A DNA stretch of 39,224 nucleotides, taken from NCBI GenBank assembly GCA_003427395.1, contig BFEA01000707.1:476713-515936 (forward strand). Reading direction: 5' to 3'. Positions 38,536 to 39,224 of the stretch are shown piece after piece. The first letter of the stretch is position 1; the number at the start of each line of letters is the position of its first letter. Both the position numbers and the translations under genes were made by a program. Under the pieces are notes generated by a model. It searched no databases, was not told the origin of the DNA, and worked only from the letters and a program-made list of their open reading frames with translations. Source of the stretch: Chara braunii. Taxonomy: Eukaryota; Streptophyta; Charophyceae; Charales; Characeae.

Positions 38536-38857
38536 AGAGGGAGGGGAACTATGTGTTCGTTTTTGAAGAGATGACAGGCCAAGCTGGACAACCCCCCCCC
38601 CCCCAAAGTCCCAAGCCAGACGCGAACCCATGATCTATGACATCTGACCTGAAGACTCTACCATTTGAGCAACAATCGCAAACGGCACCTGTGTGTGCTA
38701 TGCCAGACTGGGGAGATCAACAGAACAACCACGAGCGACAGCAACAAGCAACCCACGCAGTATCACGACCCGACATCGAACATCGTGGGCAGCCCTTGGG
38801 TGGTGCGCAGGCAGTGTACAGTAATAGCTTACCATGTGCCAGCCCAAGGGGGTATGT

Positions 38858-39224
38858 AAGATACCAGAAACCATCGAACACATTTTTTTGCAGTGCCCGG
38901 GGGCAGTCCTCACCTGGCGTTGGTGGGATTGCATATGGAGGCAAACGATAGGCGATGAGGACTGGCCCTGGGAATGGAGGGCGATACTCACAGGGCATTG
39001 GCCTCATGGCCAGTCCTGTGATTTCAGATCCAATATGTTTCAGCTGGGCAGACGAGCCATCCTATGGGCGCTGTGGTGGAAACGATGTGTTCTGGCCATC
39101 GACAAGGCACGGGTGGAAGGTCCGGAAGTGACAGAGCAAATCAAATCGCACATACAATTAGAACTGCTAACGCGATGGCAAATGCTTGAAAGGCAATTGG
39201 CTCTCTTGAGCGATGCCGCAGAGA
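38858..39224 (+). pseudogene. LINE ORF2 zf-RVT fragment 3, open to window end
   Basis: From AAG at 38858 a frame without stops runs to the end of the window, about 122 codons: KIPETIEHIFLQCPG, then LTWRWWDCIWRQ, MFQLGRRAILWALWWKRC and EQIKSHIQLELLTRWQ. It matches the LINE at 24739 onward (KIPETIEHIFLQCPGAVLTW) closely and begins exactly at the end of the foldback element. Everything upstream of the His-Cys half of the zf-RVT domain is missing, including the first Cys pair. The reading frame is intact as far as seen, so it is younger than the other two fragments. The 3' end lies beyond the window. Confidence 0.82.

Larger units (their letters stand above)
37559..38857. mobile_element. Foldback element, 1.3 kb, long imperfect inverted arms
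   Basis: The left arm (37559-38058) and right arm (38166-38857) are inverted copies, about 90% alike by eye, around a ~107-bp spacer. Ends are ACATATACCCCCTTGGGCTG on the left and, in reverse complement, ACATACCCCCTTGGGCTGGC on the right. Both arms contain a G/C homopolymer (about 37820 and 38592) and a tRNA-like stretch (GCTCAAATGGTA then ATGGGTTCGAGTC). The right arm is longer because of an internal ~63-bp unit repeated about three times (38330-38535). There is no long ORF of its own. The right end abuts LINE coding sequence at 38858 exactly. Confidence 0.85.

Overview
This 39.2-kb window looks like nuclear DNA of a streptophyte (green plant lineage). It has one confidently readable host gene, a two-exon gene for transcription elongation factor TFIIS split by a 6.8-kb intron. 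Almost everything else is repeat-derived: a PIF/Harbinger DNA transposon with plant-style Myb/trihelix and DDE proteins, remnants of LINEs with a zf-RVT domain, tRNA-like SINE material, many small inverted-repeat elements and long (GA)n, (CT)n, (GT)n and (GATT)n arrays. The style of the repeats reminds me of the charophyte alga Chara braunii. That is recollection and inference, not a search result.

Layout. 1-321: (GA)n and the presumed TFIIS promoter/5' UTR. 334-513: TFIIS exon 1. 514-7300: giant intron holding decamer arrays, GT and GATT microsatellites and at least four small inverted-repeat elements. 7301-8446: TFIIS exon 2, carrying the rest of the N-terminal domain, the linker, the central domain and the zinc ribbon. 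8447-13042: no recognisable gene; a possibly decayed coding stretch lies at about 11.1-12.8 kb. 13043-13660: (CT)n around a 448-base N gap. 13.8-15.05 kb: strongly purine-biased, tandemly duplicated DNA. 15.4-23.6 kb: scattered small elements and short tandem repeats, including a well-formed hammerhead ribozyme motif at 16583-16633. 23.7-25.4 and 26.7-27.6 kb: two broken 3' ends of LINE ORF2. 28905-33738: a 4.8-kb Harbinger element with matching terminal inverted repeats, a plus-strand Myb-like ORF and a minus-strand transposase, both damaged. 34-37.4 kb: a SINE and several small inverted-repeat elements. 37559-38857: a 1.3-kb foldback element with long arms. 38858-39224: a third zf-RVT LINE fragment, open to the window edge.

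The genes do not form a pathway. TFIIS is the only probable functional protein gene. The mobile elements are mostly non-autonomous or inactivated. The items most worth following up are the hammerhead ribozyme and its degenerate relative at 3086-3115, the Harbinger ORF1 that starts with a membrane-like hydrophobic helix, the large foldback element with internal tRNA-like promoter boxes, and the several multi-copy small element families defined here by comparing the window with itself.
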